44,251 nt of DNA from positions 1 to 44,251 of the IMG/VR virus record IMGVR_UViG_3300035216_001600; one strand, given 5' to 3'. Shown here piece by piece: positions 1-7,675 of the stretch. The DNA comes from a virus. The translations under genes and the position numbers were made by a program. How positions within the stretch are numbered: position 1 is the stretch's first letter; every line of letters starts with the position of its first letter. The notes beneath the pieces were generated by a model. The model was not told the DNA's origin. It did no database searches and saw only the letters and a program-made list of their open reading frames with translations.

Positions 1-53
1 AAAGATGTGCCTTGATTGAAGGCTTGCTTAATTTGTTGTGTTACTTGTCGCAT
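1..53 (-). CDS. Partial small phage protein (N-terminus only)
   Basis: An ATG at the complement of 51-53 opens a frame that reads MRQVTQQIKQAFNQGTS and runs off the left edge. The short amphipathic opening resembles many small phage proteins of unknown function that begin with a VTQxIxxAF-type helix. It is the last visible member of a leftward run of small genes. Three 8-bp repeats lie immediately upstream. The function is unknown, and only 17 residues are visible. Confidence 0.5.
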   Translation of the reverse strand, partial: MRQVTQQIKQAFNQGTS

Positions 54-75
54 AGTGTTATAGTGTTATAGTGTT
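52..75. repeat. Three tandem 8-bp repeats
   Basis: The unit ATAGTGTT occurs three times in a row without mismatch, starting at 52, 60 and 68. It lies between the stop of the 73-residue gene and the start of the partial gene at the left edge. It could be a small iteron-like binding site or a simple slippage product. Confidence 0.7.
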
Positions 76-83
76 ATTAATGA

Positions 84-305
84 TTAGTTAGATAGTATCA
101 AGCCATCTCTTAGCTCGGCAACTTCTTTAGTTACCTTAGCAAACTCTTTGCGTGCCTGTTGTAGAGCGTGCAAAGCATGAAGGACTGCATCGCCTTGCGT
201 TATACTTGCCATGTTAGCAGATGCAAGAAATTTTAGATTGCCTTCGCACTTAGCAAGAGCAAGCGAGCATTCGAGGGTAGGATATGATTTGAATGAATGT
301 TTCAT
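84..305 (-). CDS. Small hypothetical phage protein (73 aa)
   Basis: The protein is about 73 residues, mostly helical, and starts MKHSFKSYPTLE. A longer frame could begin at 341, but a promoter (TTGACT at 336-341 with a -10 near 313-320) overlaps those extra codons, so the start at 305 is preferred. Residues around GDAVLHALHALQQA resemble NADMVLHALTLAEL in the 71-residue protein at 750-965, so the two may be paralogues. No catalytic motif or membrane segment is visible. It is the fourth gene of a leftward cluster of very small genes. The function is unknown. Confidence 0.65.
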   Translation of the reverse strand: MKHSFKSYPTLECSLALAKCEGNLKFLASANMASITQGDAVLHALHALQQARKEFAKVTKEVAELRDGLILSN

Positions 306-312
306 AATTATT

Positions 313-341
313 ATAGTATAGTGATTAGATGATCGAGTCAA
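313..341 (-). promoter_or_regulatory. Sigma70-type promoter for the small leftward gene
   Basis: On the minus strand TTGACT (336-341) is followed after 17 bases by TACTAT (313-318), or after 15 bases by TATACT (315-320). The ATG at 305 starts seven bases beyond the first of these, so the transcript would have almost no leader. Confidence 0.55.
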
Positions 342-344
342 GCA

Positions 345-515
345 TTAAGCGAATAAAGGATGTATTCTAATGTTGCGAGGATACCAAGCCATTGTTTTCT
401 GTGATCGATACAGACGGCAAAGCACTTGCTTGCCTAAGCGATCGTCTGTGAACTCTTTGATCACTTGATAGGTTTTATTATCTCTTGCGAGTACGATATC
501 ATTTTTATTATACAT
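345..515 (-). CDS. Small basic hypothetical protein (56 aa)
   Basis: This frame encodes 56 residues starting MYNKNDIVLARDNKTYQVIK and ending near RNIRIHPLFA. The pattern (short beta strands, basic, Trp/Tyr near the end) looks like a compact SH3-like or KOW-like fold, but no family is recognised. It lies 39 bp upstream of the 73-residue gene and 78 bp downstream of a 41-residue gene, all leftward. No Shine-Dalgarno is visible. The upstream region is A/T-rich, as for its neighbours. Confidence 0.55.
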   Translation of the reverse strand: MYNKNDIVLARDNKTYQVIKEFTDDRLGKQVLCRLYRSQKTMAWYPRNIRIHPLFA

Positions 516-593
516 ATTTTTTATTATTTTATTGTTACTATTTAATTTATCTTATACATACAATGTAACACACAAACCAAGGAAACGCAAACT

Positions 594-719
594 TTATTTT
601 ACTTTATTTTCGTTATTATTATCTTTAAAAAGATCTGCTTGTTTGTCAGTCATAGACCGAAACATAAGGAAGAAAGGAAACAACCAAGGAAGGATTAAAA
701 GAAGTATATCGTAATTCAT
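594..719 (-). CDS. Small single-pass membrane protein (41 aa)
   Basis: The frame encodes 41 residues. Residues 4-20 are a strongly hydrophobic helix (ILLLILPWLFPFFLMF), followed by a charged, Asn/Lys-rich tail (TDKQADLFKDNNNENKVK). The start is the ATG at the complement of 717-719, preceded by an A/T-rich SD-less leader like those of the neighbouring small genes. It sits between the 71- and 56-residue genes on the same strand. Small phage membrane proteins of this kind can act in lysis control or superinfection exclusion, but nothing here assigns a role. Confidence 0.45.
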   Translation of the reverse strand: MNYDILLLILPWLFPFFLMFRSMTDKQADLFKDNNNENKVK

Positions 720-749
720 ATTATTAATTTATTATGTTAGTGTTAAAGT

Positions 750-965
750 TTAAGCGAATTCGGAGATACCGATTGCTTCGATTCTGAAATCGTTAACGGT
801 TTCGAGATACGCTTCGCGTTCTGCGTGTTCTTCGGATCCTTCCTCCATATCCATTAAGGAAAGACGAGCAAGGGTAAACTCGTGGTTCAACTCGGCAAGT
901 GTTAGAGCATGAAGCACCATGTCAGCGTTAGGATTGGAGGCGAATTTAGGTTGTGATGATTTCAT
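750..965 (-). CDS. Small acidic hypothetical protein (71 aa)
   Basis: The protein has 71 residues and is helical and acidic (MDMEEGSEEHAEREAYLE). A central segment, NADMVLHALTLAEL, resembles a segment of the 73-residue protein encoded at 84-305, suggesting duplication. It is the first gene of the leftward small-gene cluster; its start faces the divergent control region. The leader is A/T-rich without a clear Shine-Dalgarno. The function is unknown. Confidence 0.65.
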   Translation of the reverse strand: MKSSQPKFASNPNADMVLHALTLAELNHEFTLARLSLMDMEEGSEEHAEREAYLETVNDFRIEAIGISEFA

Positions 966-1273
966 ATTATTTTTTTTATTGTATTATTTATTGTTAACTA
1001 TACCTAAAGAGTATCAGATTGAGTCAGTAAGTCAAGCAAAACGAAAAAAAAAGTGAAGAAAGATTCAATTATTTTATTGCACTATACCCCCCTACCCCCT
1101 TAGACCCTACCCATTAAATGGATTCATTTTTTAATTGTATTGTGCACAAAGTGCGGGGGGTGCCTTTTTTCAATATGAAAATGAGTCTAATAAATTATAA
1201 CATATTCGTCGATCCAAAAAAAAAGCCAGCCCCTATATAAAATAAGTAAAAAATGTGTATCATAATATGTAAA
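966..1273. other. Divergent control region with G/C runs
   Basis: This 308-bp stretch separates the leftward small genes from the rightward PhoH gene. On the minus strand TTGACT (1030-1035) is a possible -35 box, but no convincing -10 is seen at the right distance. Four C-runs at 1087-1112 make a G-quadruplex motif on the minus strand. A G-run after 1150 followed by six Ts could close a hairpin with the upstream C-runs or act as a rightward terminator. GTGTAT at 1255-1260 resembles the late motif upstream of PhoH. No further gene is supported. Confidence 0.5.
1087..1112 (-). other. Predicted G-quadruplex motif
   Basis: On the minus strand the runs GGG, GGG, GGGGG and GGGGGG are separated by loops of 2, 5 and 2 bases. 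This fits the canonical G3+N1-7 pattern and stands out in an AT-rich genome. It lies between two divergent transcription units. Confidence 0.6.
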
Positions 1274-2005
1274 ATGGCTCGAAAACGTAAACTACCCGAG
1301 ATAACAGACGAGAACGAGATTAAGAAAATCGCATCCTCTCTGCACAAAAGAAACGTCAAGCTGAAAAAACTAAGCCTAACTGACAAACAACTAGCTTTAT
1401 TAAAAATAATATTTGATAAAGAAACAAGCATTGTATTTATAAGCGGCCCTGCAGGCACAAGCAAAACTTATATAGCAATATATGGAGCATTACAATTATA
1501 CAATATGAATAATGATAATGGCATTACATATGTACGCACAATCGCAGAAAGTGGGGAAAAAAGCCTTGGCGCACTTCCTGGAGAAATGGCCGAGAAGATT
1601 AATCCATATATGATGCCAATGAACGAAAAACTCGACGAGCTTTTGGTTCCTGGCCAAGCCAGTATTTTAAGAGAAAAGGATATTATCAAGGGAATGCCTG
1701 TAAATTACCTTCGCGGCGCCAGTTGGATGAACGAAATCGTAATCGCGGACGAATCTCAGAATTTCACATTCAAAGAGCTTACTACTTTAATGACTCGGCT
1801 TGGTCGCGGCAGTAAATTGATCATTTGCGGCGATCCAATGCAAAGCGATATCAATGGAAGAAGTGGATTTGCAGATATGTATCGTATTTTCGATGATGAA
1901 GAAAGTAAAGAACGAGGAATTCATACATTTCATTTTGGAGCAGAAGACATAATGAGAAGTGAAATATTAAAATATGTAATAACAAAAATCCAAAATAAAA
2001 AATGA
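1274..2005 (+). CDS. phoH: PhoH-like P-loop ATPase
   Basis: This is a PhoH-family ATPase of about 243 residues, as found in many marine phages; the family's exact role is unsettled (possibly RNA metabolism or phosphate stress). Walker A is GPAGTSKT at about residues 57-64. The Walker B segment VIADESQNF is followed by the family motif LIICGDPMQSD. The length matches phage PhoH. The start at 1274 (MARKRKLPE) is preferred over an in-frame ATG at 1253, because the earlier one overlaps a GTGTA motif and adds a Cys/Ile-rich stretch untypical of the family. The next gene overlaps by four bases, indicating translational coupling. Confidence 0.92.
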   Translation: MARKRKLPEITDENEIKKIASSLHKRNVKLKKLSLTDKQLALLKIIFDKETSIVFISGPAGTSKTYIAIYGALQLYNMNNDNGITYVRTIAESGEKSLGALPGEMAEKINPYMMPMNEKLDELLVPGQASILREKDIIKGMPVNYLRGASWMNEIVIADESQNFTFKELTTLMTRLGRGSKLIICGDPMQSDINGRSGFADMYRIFDDEESKERGIHTFHFGAEDIMRSEILKYVITKIQNKK

Positions 2006-3195
2006 ACGAAGAAACATATTTACCAAAAATAGAAGTTAATGAAGAATTAACCAGCCTAAGTCAAAGAATTGACTGGGGATTAACTCAATCAAACGTTCCA
2101 GAAACTTGGAAGATAACCCAAGGAGAAGGAATCACTGTTCTTGTAATAGACACTGGAATGGTTGAACATCCAGACGTCGGAGATAATGCGATTCCCGGAG
2201 AAAATTTCATTCCAAATGAGCCTATCAAAGATGAAAACGGGCACCAAACTCACTGCGTTGGAATCATTTGCGCGAAAAACAATGGAATTGGCATGGTCGG
2301 CGTTGCTCCAAAAGCAAAAGCTATTTGCGTAAAAGCTTTAGGTAAATCTGGCGGAGGAAGTTATAGTGGTCTCGCGGCTGCTCTTGATTATGCTATAAAA
2401 ATTAAACCTGATATTGTATCAATGAGCTTGGGAGGCGGAAGTCCATCTAATCTTTTACATGAAAAAATAAAAACATTATATAAAATGAATATACCTGTTA
2501 TTTGTGCAGCAGGAAATACTGGCGAGGGCGGAGTTAATTGGCCCGCTGCATTTGAGGAAACAATTGCGGTCGCTGCACACGATCGTTATGGAAATATTGC
2601 AAATTTCTCTTCTCGCGGAGAAAAAGTAGAATGGGCTGCTCCTGGCGTAGGAATATATAGTACATTTATAAATAATATATATCGAAGTCTTAGCGGCACA
2701 AGTATGGCGTGCCCATTTATTGCTGGTGTTGTTGCGTTAATGTTATCAAAACATAAAAAACAAGAAAAAACAGAAAATAAAAATGACTGCCAAACTGTAG
2801 AACAAATTAGAGAACATTTATTAAAATATACAAAAGACAAAGGCGAAATTGGAAGAGATAACGACTGGGGATATGGAATTATTGATGTTGAAAAACTGAT
2901 CGGCGGAGACAAACCTAAACCCGAACCTAAACCCGAACCTAAACCCGAACCTAAACCCGAACCTAAGCCCGAACCTAAACCCGAACCTAAGCCCGAACCT
3001 AAACCCGAACCTAAGCCCGAGCCTAAACCCGAGCCTAAACCCGAGCCAGAGCCTAAGAAAAGTAAGGTTCATTATCTTCCGTGGATCGCTATAGGCGTAA
3101 CGGTTATTGTTGCAATAGCTATAGCGCTTTCGAGTCAAGAAGAGGGGTTGGATATAGATTTCGACAAAAAACACCAACAAGAAATAAATAAATAA
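2002..3195 (+). CDS. Membrane-anchored subtilisin-like serine protease
   Basis: This is an S8-family protease of 397 residues. The catalytic triad is visible: Asp50 in VLVIDTGM, His81 in GHQTHCVG (usually HGTHVAG) and Ser near 234 in SGTSMACP. After the catalytic domain come about 50 residues of repeating Lys-Pro-Glu-Pro, a hydrophobic segment at about 356-376 that should span a membrane, and a short charged tail. No classical N-terminal signal peptide is seen, so the domain may face the cytoplasm with a C-terminal tail anchor. It overlaps phoH by four bases. Substrates could be virion precursors or host proteins; the sequence does not decide this. Confidence 0.85.
   Translation: MNEETYLPKIEVNEELTSLSQRIDWGLTQSNVPETWKITQGEGITVLVIDTGMVEHPDVGDNAIPGENFIPNEPIKDENGHQTHCVGIICAKNNGIGMVGVAPKAKAICVKALGKSGGGSYSGLAAALDYAIKIKPDIVSMSLGGGSPSNLLHEKIKTLYKMNIPVICAAGNTGEGGVNWPAAFEETIAVAAHDRYGNIANFSSRGEKVEWAAPGVGIYSTFINNIYRSLSGTSMACPFIAGVVALMLSKHKKQEKTENKNDCQTVEQIREHLLKYTKDKGEIGRDNDWGYGIIDVEKLIGGDKPKPEPKPEPKPEPKPEPKPEPKPEPKPEPKPEPKPEPKPEPKPEPEPKKSKVHYLPWIAIGVTVIVAIAIALSSQEEGLDIDFDKKHQQEINK
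2917..3048 (+). repeat. Eleven 12-bp units encoding KPEP repeats
   Basis: A 12-bp unit of the form AARCCCGARCCW repeats about eleven times in frame within the subtilase gene. It encodes a rigid Lys-Pro-Glu-Pro spacer between the protease domain and the membrane helix. Copies differ mainly at third codon positions, so the array is not brand new. Confidence 0.85.
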
Positions 3196-3203
3196 GAAAT
3201 AAA

Positions 3204-3217
3204 GTGTAATACTTTAA
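3204..3217 (+). promoter_or_regulatory. Late-type GTGTA motif before the adhesin gene
   Basis: GTGTAATAC begins exactly 14 bases upstream of the ATG at 3218 and has no -35 box. The same motif at the same distance precedes several other genes here. It is read as a candidate late promoter with a nearly leaderless transcript. Confidence 0.55.
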
Positions 3218-4915
3218 ATGAGCGAAACTTTTTTCAACTCAGGGCAAAAATCAGCAAATGCTATTCGTGAATTCTTAAACGGTAAAGATGGAGTCGATAT
3301 AGGCGGGCAAAATATTTCTTTTGCAAATTTATTTTCCACTGCTCAATCCAACGAATTTACGCTTCCAAGCGGCAATTTTACTTCGCCGCATGGGCTAAGT
3401 GAATTTTCTGGAGCAAACTATACAAATCTAATAGAGAATTTTTTAATAAATAACCTAACCCCCAGTGCGCTTATGCACCGCGAATACAATCCAGCTCTGG
3501 GTGTATCCTGGGGAGATGATGGTTATGATGACGGGGCTTTAATTGATATAAATAGCGCAGGAGAAGATTTTGATTATTATTTATTTCGGTTAAAAGATGA
3601 GGACGGAACGTTAATTCAGAATTGGACAAGCGGTTCAAGATTCAAAATACAAAGGAACTTTAATTTTAATCCAGTATTTAACGGTATTACATACCACACA
3701 TACTTCTTATTGTATGGACTTAGCTCTTACAGTTTTAACGGCTCCCCTAAAGGTAGTGGGTATTATTACTGGCAACCTGTAACGAAAAACGGAGTGCTCC
3801 TTAATCATTTTATAGAAGAAAATGGCCCTTCCAATATGAGTAAAGTCAACAGTTCAGTTGGTTCTTCGGGGGGCACTAATGGCGTTAAAATTTGGGATAC
3901 GGTGAGAGATATTCACGCAAACCCATCTAATTACCATATCGCAAACTCTTCATCCAATCCGACTACAGACTCATCCATTCCTACGCACCCAGTAAATAGA
4001 ATCACTTCTGATTACGAAACCCATACTTTAAATAAATACTGGTTTTCAATACCCAGGGGCGGTGGTGAAACCTCCAATTCCTGGAACGGAAGCACAGATT
4101 TAGATTTCGGAATTGGAACCTCATTCAAAGCAGACAGTTCGCCAAATTCAAGCACATCTTCAGAGAGCGGAGGGACATGGACCTATACAGTTCCGTATGG
4201 TGTGACACAAATAGAAATCAGCGGAGTGGGCGGAGGCGGTGGTTCATGGGCAGCTCATGATGGCGGCTATGGCCAAAACGCTCGACCGGGCGGCGTAGGT
4301 AGCGGTTTTAAAGCTACGCTTAATGTTGTAGCAGGTGATGTATTTTCAGGAAACATAGGAAACGCAGGGGGCGCAGGATACTATAATGGTGGCATAGGAG
4401 GCCCTGGTAGCGCTACAACATTAAAAAAAGGTAGCACATTAATTGTTACAGCTAACCCTGGCAGCAATGGAAGTGGGGCAGCGAATGGGGCAAATGGCAC
4501 ATCGGTAAGAGCATCAGGTTGGAACACTCATGCAACATCAATTCAATTATATACTGGATCTACAGGGACTTTATTGAGCGGGGGAGATGGTTCTTGCCCG
4601 GCTTGCGGCTATGACCCGTGGGGTTATGTGGCGCATGTAAATTATACATCCTCGAATATTGGAACCGTAGCATTGTCGCCCCCGGGCTCGAGTGAAAGAA
4701 ATTTTAAATTTACCGTAAGAGCAGTAAAAGGAGGGGATGTCGATTTTTATGGCAATGCGGAGTTAACGGCGGCCTCTCAAGCGTTAGGATACACCATGCC
4801 AATAATCAAGGAGTCTGCAGAAATGGATATTTCAATTTCTGCCAGGGGCACTGCAGCTTCCATTGGGGGATTAGCTCAGGTAACTGGATGGATTTCAATT
4901 TTAACATTATCATGA
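3218..4915 (+). CDS. Glycine-rich tail adhesin / fibre-like structural protein
   Basis: This is a virion-type protein of 565 residues. Residues 1-60 (SGQKSANAIREFLNG, LPSGNFTSPHGLSEFSG) have the small-residue style of phage fibre N-termini. Residues from about 320 to 440 form a glycine-rich domain starting with WTYTVPYGVTQIEISGVGG, which is like the GRD modules of phage adhesins that contact host receptors. A CPACG knuckle lies near 464. No protease or lectin signature is seen. A candidate late promoter sits directly upstream and the next gene overlaps by four bases. I infer a receptor-binding or fibre-tip role. Confidence 0.7.
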   Translation: MSETFFNSGQKSANAIREFLNGKDGVDIGGQNISFANLFSTAQSNEFTLPSGNFTSPHGLSEFSGANYTNLIENFLINNLTPSALMHREYNPALGVSWGDDGYDDGALIDINSAGEDFDYYLFRLKDEDGTLIQNWTSGSRFKIQRNFNFNPVFNGITYHTYFLLYGLSSYSFNGSPKGSGYYYWQPVTKNGVLLNHFIEENGPSNMSKVNSSVGSSGGTNGVKIWDTVRDIHANPSNYHIANSSSNPTTDSSIPTHPVNRITSDYETHTLNKYWFSIPRGGGETSNSWNGSTDLDFGIGTSFKADSSPNSSTSSESGGTWTYTVPYGVTQIEISGVGGGGGSWAAHDGGYGQNARPGGVGSGFKATLNVVAGDVFSGNIGNAGGAGYYNGGIGGPGSATTLKKGSTLIVTANPGSNGSGAANGANGTSVRASGWNTHATSIQLYTGSTGTLLSGGDGSCPACGYDPWGYVAHVNYTSSNIGTVALSPPGSSERNFKFTVRAVKGGDVDFYGNAELTAASQALGYTMPIIKESAEMDISISARGTAASIGGLAQVTGWISILTLS

Positions 4916-5124
4916 ATAAAGAAGAATCAAATGAAGCATTAGAAGTCCTTAATAAGTTTATAAATCAGGGACGCACTCGCAAAGATTTAGACGAACCGTT
5001 TTTTGGGCAACAGGGCGAGGGGCAATTATCCCTAAGAGTTACCAGCTCTAAACTTACTTGCGTAATTACATACGACAATGGACAGGTTATTTCGCATCAA
5101 TCAAATGTTATCTATGATCTATAG
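4912..5124 (+). CDS. Small hypothetical protein coupled to the adhesin (70 aa)
   Basis: The start ATG at 4912 overlaps the adhesin stop codon (ATGA), so the two are probably translationally coupled. An earlier in-frame ATG at 4888 would overlap more and is less likely. The 70-residue product begins MNKEESNEALEVLNKFINQG and ends in beta-strand-like segments (LSLRVTSSKLTCVITYDNGQ). It could be a chaperone or accessory for the adhesin, by analogy with phage fibre-assembly genes, but no family is recognised. Confidence 0.6.
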   Translation: MNKEESNEALEVLNKFINQGRTRKDLDEPFFGQQGEGQLSLRVTSSKLTCVITYDNGQVISHQSNVIYDL

Positions 5125-5187
5125 CCACAATTTATCTGCATAAATAATATAAAAAGTTATACATACGAAATTTCAGAACAAAACAAA

Positions 5188-5201
5188 GTGTATAAATAAT
5201 T
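5188..5201 (+). promoter_or_regulatory. Late-type promoter GTGTATAAATA
   Basis: GTGTATAAATA starts 14 bases before the ATG at 5202 and contains TATAAATA, the T4 late-promoter octamer. No TTGACA-like box is present 17 bp upstream. This is the best single example of the motif in the window. Confidence 0.65.
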
Positions 5202-6398
5202 ATGTCAAATTATAGTTTAGAAGATGCCGCACTTGCTACCGCAACAAATGCGACAAATATAACCGCATTGCAAGATAGTATAACTGCCACGCAAACCGAT
5301 GTAACAACTTTACAGTCTAGCGGTGGCGGCGGAGGAGCTACTGGATTTCAGCGAACGAACTGCATGTGCTCACCTTCTGTTCTAACTGGAACGAATGGCC
5401 AGCAATGGGTGTATACCGTAAGCTATGGAGGTACCAGTACGGGTTACCATATGTCTCAGTTTGATATTGATGGTTCTTTTATCGGACACTTATTTCCAAA
5501 TTCAGCAGCAGGAAATTCAAGCGCTCCATCATGGCCATATCACCATACATCAGGTTGGGCCGCCACCTGGCCTCAGACTTGGATTGATGGAGGCAAGGGT
5601 TTAAATTCTGGTTATGCCTATATGTGGGTTAAGCATTCTGGCTCTTATCTTTTCTCTATGAAGTTAAGCTTAACTACTGGACAACCATATACAAATCATG
5701 GAGCAGACAGCAATAATCAACCTGCAGGAGATTACTGGGCAACAGAGGGTGTTCACACGGGTGGAGGAAATGCTTTCGGGGATGCTTGGAATATTATTGG
5801 TCAGGATGCTGGTAATGTGATTATGGCTTATGGATATGAAGCAACCGGCGTTAACTATGCAAATGGCACTACGATCTACATGATGTCCAAGGGGACATAC
5901 AATGCTGGCTTCGGGAGCTATAACTATACAGGCGTACAAAAATATTTACCTCAATGCACCGCTGGGCTAAATGGGTCAAATACCGGAGCGCAGCATAACC
6001 AAACTTATATCTTGGTCGCTGGAATAAATCCAACTAGCGGAAGGGTTTATTTACACAGAAGAGGTGCAGATGATGTAATGACTGTGATGCAACTCTCTCA
6101 AGCAAATGGAACTGGTCCAAGTAGGTGGTATAGGGCATTCCACTCCATGCTTAAAGCCGCACCCGATCAAGCAAATACTGGAACATATAAATTAAATTAT
6201 GTAACCCAGTTTGCAATTCCTGATGCAATAAATTCAGCCGGGGGCAATCAGACAGTTGGATATCAAGTACAATTTACTACACCAACTACTGCCAACCCAG
6301 ATGCAGTACCAACTTACCTTACAAGAGGAGGCCATTGGGGATCTTGGAATTATGGTGGCGCGCAAGTTATACCATGGCAATCAAGCTGGGAGACATAA
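5202..6398 (+). CDS. Putative tail-fibre protein with N-terminal coiled coil
   Basis: This is a 398-residue protein of structural type. Residues 1-40 (ATATNATNITALQDSITATQ) form a short trimeric-coiled-coil-like stretch, followed by a Gly-rich hinge (SGGGGGATG). The rest is rich in Gly, Asn, Trp and Tyr, as in beta-rich distal fibre domains. No enzyme motif was found. It has its own late-type promoter and is followed after one base by the next gene. It probably belongs to the host-contact apparatus. Confidence 0.6.
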   Translation: MSNYSLEDAALATATNATNITALQDSITATQTDVTTLQSSGGGGGATGFQRTNCMCSPSVLTGTNGQQWVYTVSYGGTSTGYHMSQFDIDGSFIGHLFPNSAAGNSSAPSWPYHHTSGWAATWPQTWIDGGKGLNSGYAYMWVKHSGSYLFSMKLSLTTGQPYTNHGADSNNQPAGDYWATEGVHTGGGNAFGDAWNIIGQDAGNVIMAYGYEATGVNYANGTTIYMMSKGTYNAGFGSYNYTGVQKYLPQCTAGLNGSNTGAQHNQTYILVAGINPTSGRVYLHRRGADDVMTVMQLSQANGTGPSRWYRAFHSMLKAAPDQANTGTYKLNYVTQFAIPDAINSAGGNQTVGYQVQFTTPTTANPDAVPTYLTRGGHWGSWNYGGAQVIPWQSSWET

Positions 6399-6399
6399 T

Positions 6400-6771
6400 A
6401 TGAAATTAATAATAGCATACTTAACATACCCTGACCCCGGACTTCTTGGTTCCATTAAGGGCAAGATTGAGGCATTTTCATTTGGTGATCTTGGAGGATA
6501 TGGGAAATCCTCGAGTGATAAACAAACGGGTGTAAGGGTGGAGAAATACTGCGAAGACAATGAAGTGGATGCTATTGTTGCATCTATAAGAGAATGTGTT
6601 ACTTGGGAGCCACCAGTACAACCATCTGAAGAAATTAAACAGGAGTTACTTGGACAGGGGTTCACGGAGGATGAGATTAAATCATACGATCCAATAAGAC
6701 CAAACGGTGAGGATTTAGGTAAGATAATTGTACTTCCTATTGAAGGAGTATATTCAGTCCGCCCCGCTTGA
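6400..6771 (+). CDS. Hypothetical protein in the tail-fibre region (123 aa)
   Basis: The start at 6400 lies one base after the stop of the preceding fibre-like gene; this is preferred over an in-frame start at 6256 that would overlap that gene by about 140 bp. The product begins MKLIIAYLTYPDPGLLGSIK and is acidic, with a short segment QELLGQGFTEDEIKSYDPIR. No family is recognised. Position and spacing suggest a fibre-assembly or accessory role, but that is inference only. Confidence 0.6.
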   Translation: MKLIIAYLTYPDPGLLGSIKGKIEAFSFGDLGGYGKSSSDKQTGVRVEKYCEDNEVDAIVASIRECVTWEPPVQPSEEIKQELLGQGFTEDEIKSYDPIRPNGEDLGKIIVLPIEGVYSVRPA

Positions 6772-6781
6772 TTAAAATACC

Positions 6782-6795
6782 GTGTAATTCTTTAC
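6782..6795 (+). promoter_or_regulatory. Late-type GTGTA motif
   Basis: GTGTAATTC begins exactly 14 bases upstream of the ATG at 6796, with no -35 box. It matches the spacing seen at 3204, 5188 and 10146. Confidence 0.5.
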
Positions 6796-7110
6796 ATGAT
6801 TTTGATTATAGAGTCTTGCTTAAGCGAACCTCCTAGCGAAATAACATGTTTTCGCGATATTACATTATTTAGTAAATTATTTATTTTTGAAGATGTATTG
6901 CTTGAATGCAAACCAGGAACTCGTGCAATATACTGGAATTGGTTAAAAAAGCACGGAGCTCATGATTTTATCTCACAAATTGTTCTTGAATCAGAAAAAC
7001 AAAGTGGCTATACAATAAAAACGACCCGTGGTGCAAATTACAAAACGGATCGCATAAATTATGATAACTTTAAGGATATTATTTATACCCTTAGAAGTCT
7101 AAAAGCTTAA
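6796..7110 (+). CDS. Hypothetical protein (104 aa)
   Basis: The product begins MILIIESCLSEPPSEITCF and contains LECKPGTRAIYWNWLKKHGA, which faintly recalls the cap-helix region of HAD-type proteins, but the nucleophile DxD motif is missing, so no function is assigned. It has a GTGTA motif 14 bases upstream. Its end overlaps by four bases with the oppositely oriented gene ending at 7107. Confidence 0.55.
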   Translation: MILIIESCLSEPPSEITCFRDITLFSKLFIFEDVLLECKPGTRAIYWNWLKKHGAHDFISQIVLESEKQSGYTIKTTRGANYKTDRINYDNFKDIIYTLRSLKA

Positions 7111-7409
7111 TTCTGAAGCTGAGCAGCTTGAGCTTCTGCTAGAGCGGCATCTCCTTCTTCGATTGCTTTTTTAATTTCTTCGTCGCTCATATCTTCAACT
7201 TGCTTTTTTGCTTGTTGAATAACTTGTTGTTGAACTAAATTAATTATTTGACCAAGTGGAACGAGTGAGAGTGCTTCTGATAAATTTACATTACCAAGCA
7301 TTTTGTTTGCTAAATGAGTTACTGCAGTATTTTGCTCTGGAGCGTATTGCCCTTCTTCGGCGACGTTATCTATTTTTTCTTGTTCGGGTTCTTGTGTTTC
7401 TGTTGTCAT
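7107..7409 (-). CDS. Small acidic hypothetical protein (100 aa)
   Basis: This acidic, Gln/Ala/Glu-rich protein has 100 residues. A disordered N-terminus (residues 1-28) is followed by helices (HLANKMLGNVNLSEALSL, INLVQQQVIQQAKKQVEDM). The composition resembles phage scaffolding-like or regulatory small proteins, but no family is recognised. A TATAAT lies seven bases upstream of its ATG, with only a weak -35. It is convergent with the gene at 6796-7110. Confidence 0.6.
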   Translation of the reverse strand: MTTETQEPEQEKIDNVAEEGQYAPEQNTAVTHLANKMLGNVNLSEALSLVPLGQIINLVQQQVIQQAKKQVEDMSDEEIKKAIEEGDAALAEAQAAQLQN

Positions 7410-7447
7410 ATATTATATTATAAGTTATTATTAAAAATTAAAGTTTA

Positions 7448-7675
7448 TTATTGAAGATTAAAGAACTTTTGCGGCGTATTATATATTTGTTTATTAACTG
7501 GTTCACTTATATCTTGAAGCGCAGCGTCCAATACTATGTTTTTAAATATTAATTGTTGTTGTAATTTTATTATTTCTTGATTTTGTTTTTCTATTATTGT
7601 TCTTTGATCCCATGCAAACCATCCCATATAAAATAACAAAAGCAATATACTCGTTACGCCCAATTGATTGTTCAT
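7448..7675 (-). CDS. Small membrane protein with coiled coil (75 aa)
   Basis: An N-terminal hydrophobic helix (residues about 5-20, LGVTSILLLLFYMGWFAW) is followed by a charged coiled-coil-like helix (TIIEKQNQEIIKLQQQL) and a short tail. This signal-anchor plus periplasmic coil layout is that of inner-membrane spanins, but a unimolecular-spanin candidate exists at 10591, so the role is open. It lies 38 bp upstream of the 100-residue gene on the same strand. Confidence 0.55.
   Translation of the reverse strand: MNNQLGVTSILLLLFYMGWFAWDQRTIIEKQNQEIIKLQQQLIFKNIVLDAALQDISEPVNKQIYNTPQKFFNLQ

Noticed and set aside
532-714. Plus-strand 60-aa frame
   Set aside because: It has low-complexity composition with no motif, and it covers a better-supported 41-aa membrane protein on the minus strand.
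2821-3180. Minus-strand frame rich in Phe-Arg-Phe-Gly
   Set aside because: It is the antisense of the Lys-Pro-Glu-Pro repeat of the subtilase gene and has no independent support.
6256-6399. Upstream extension of the 123-aa gene
   Set aside because: It would overlap the preceding fibre-like gene by more than 140 bp. The ATG at 6400, one base after that gene's stop, fits better.
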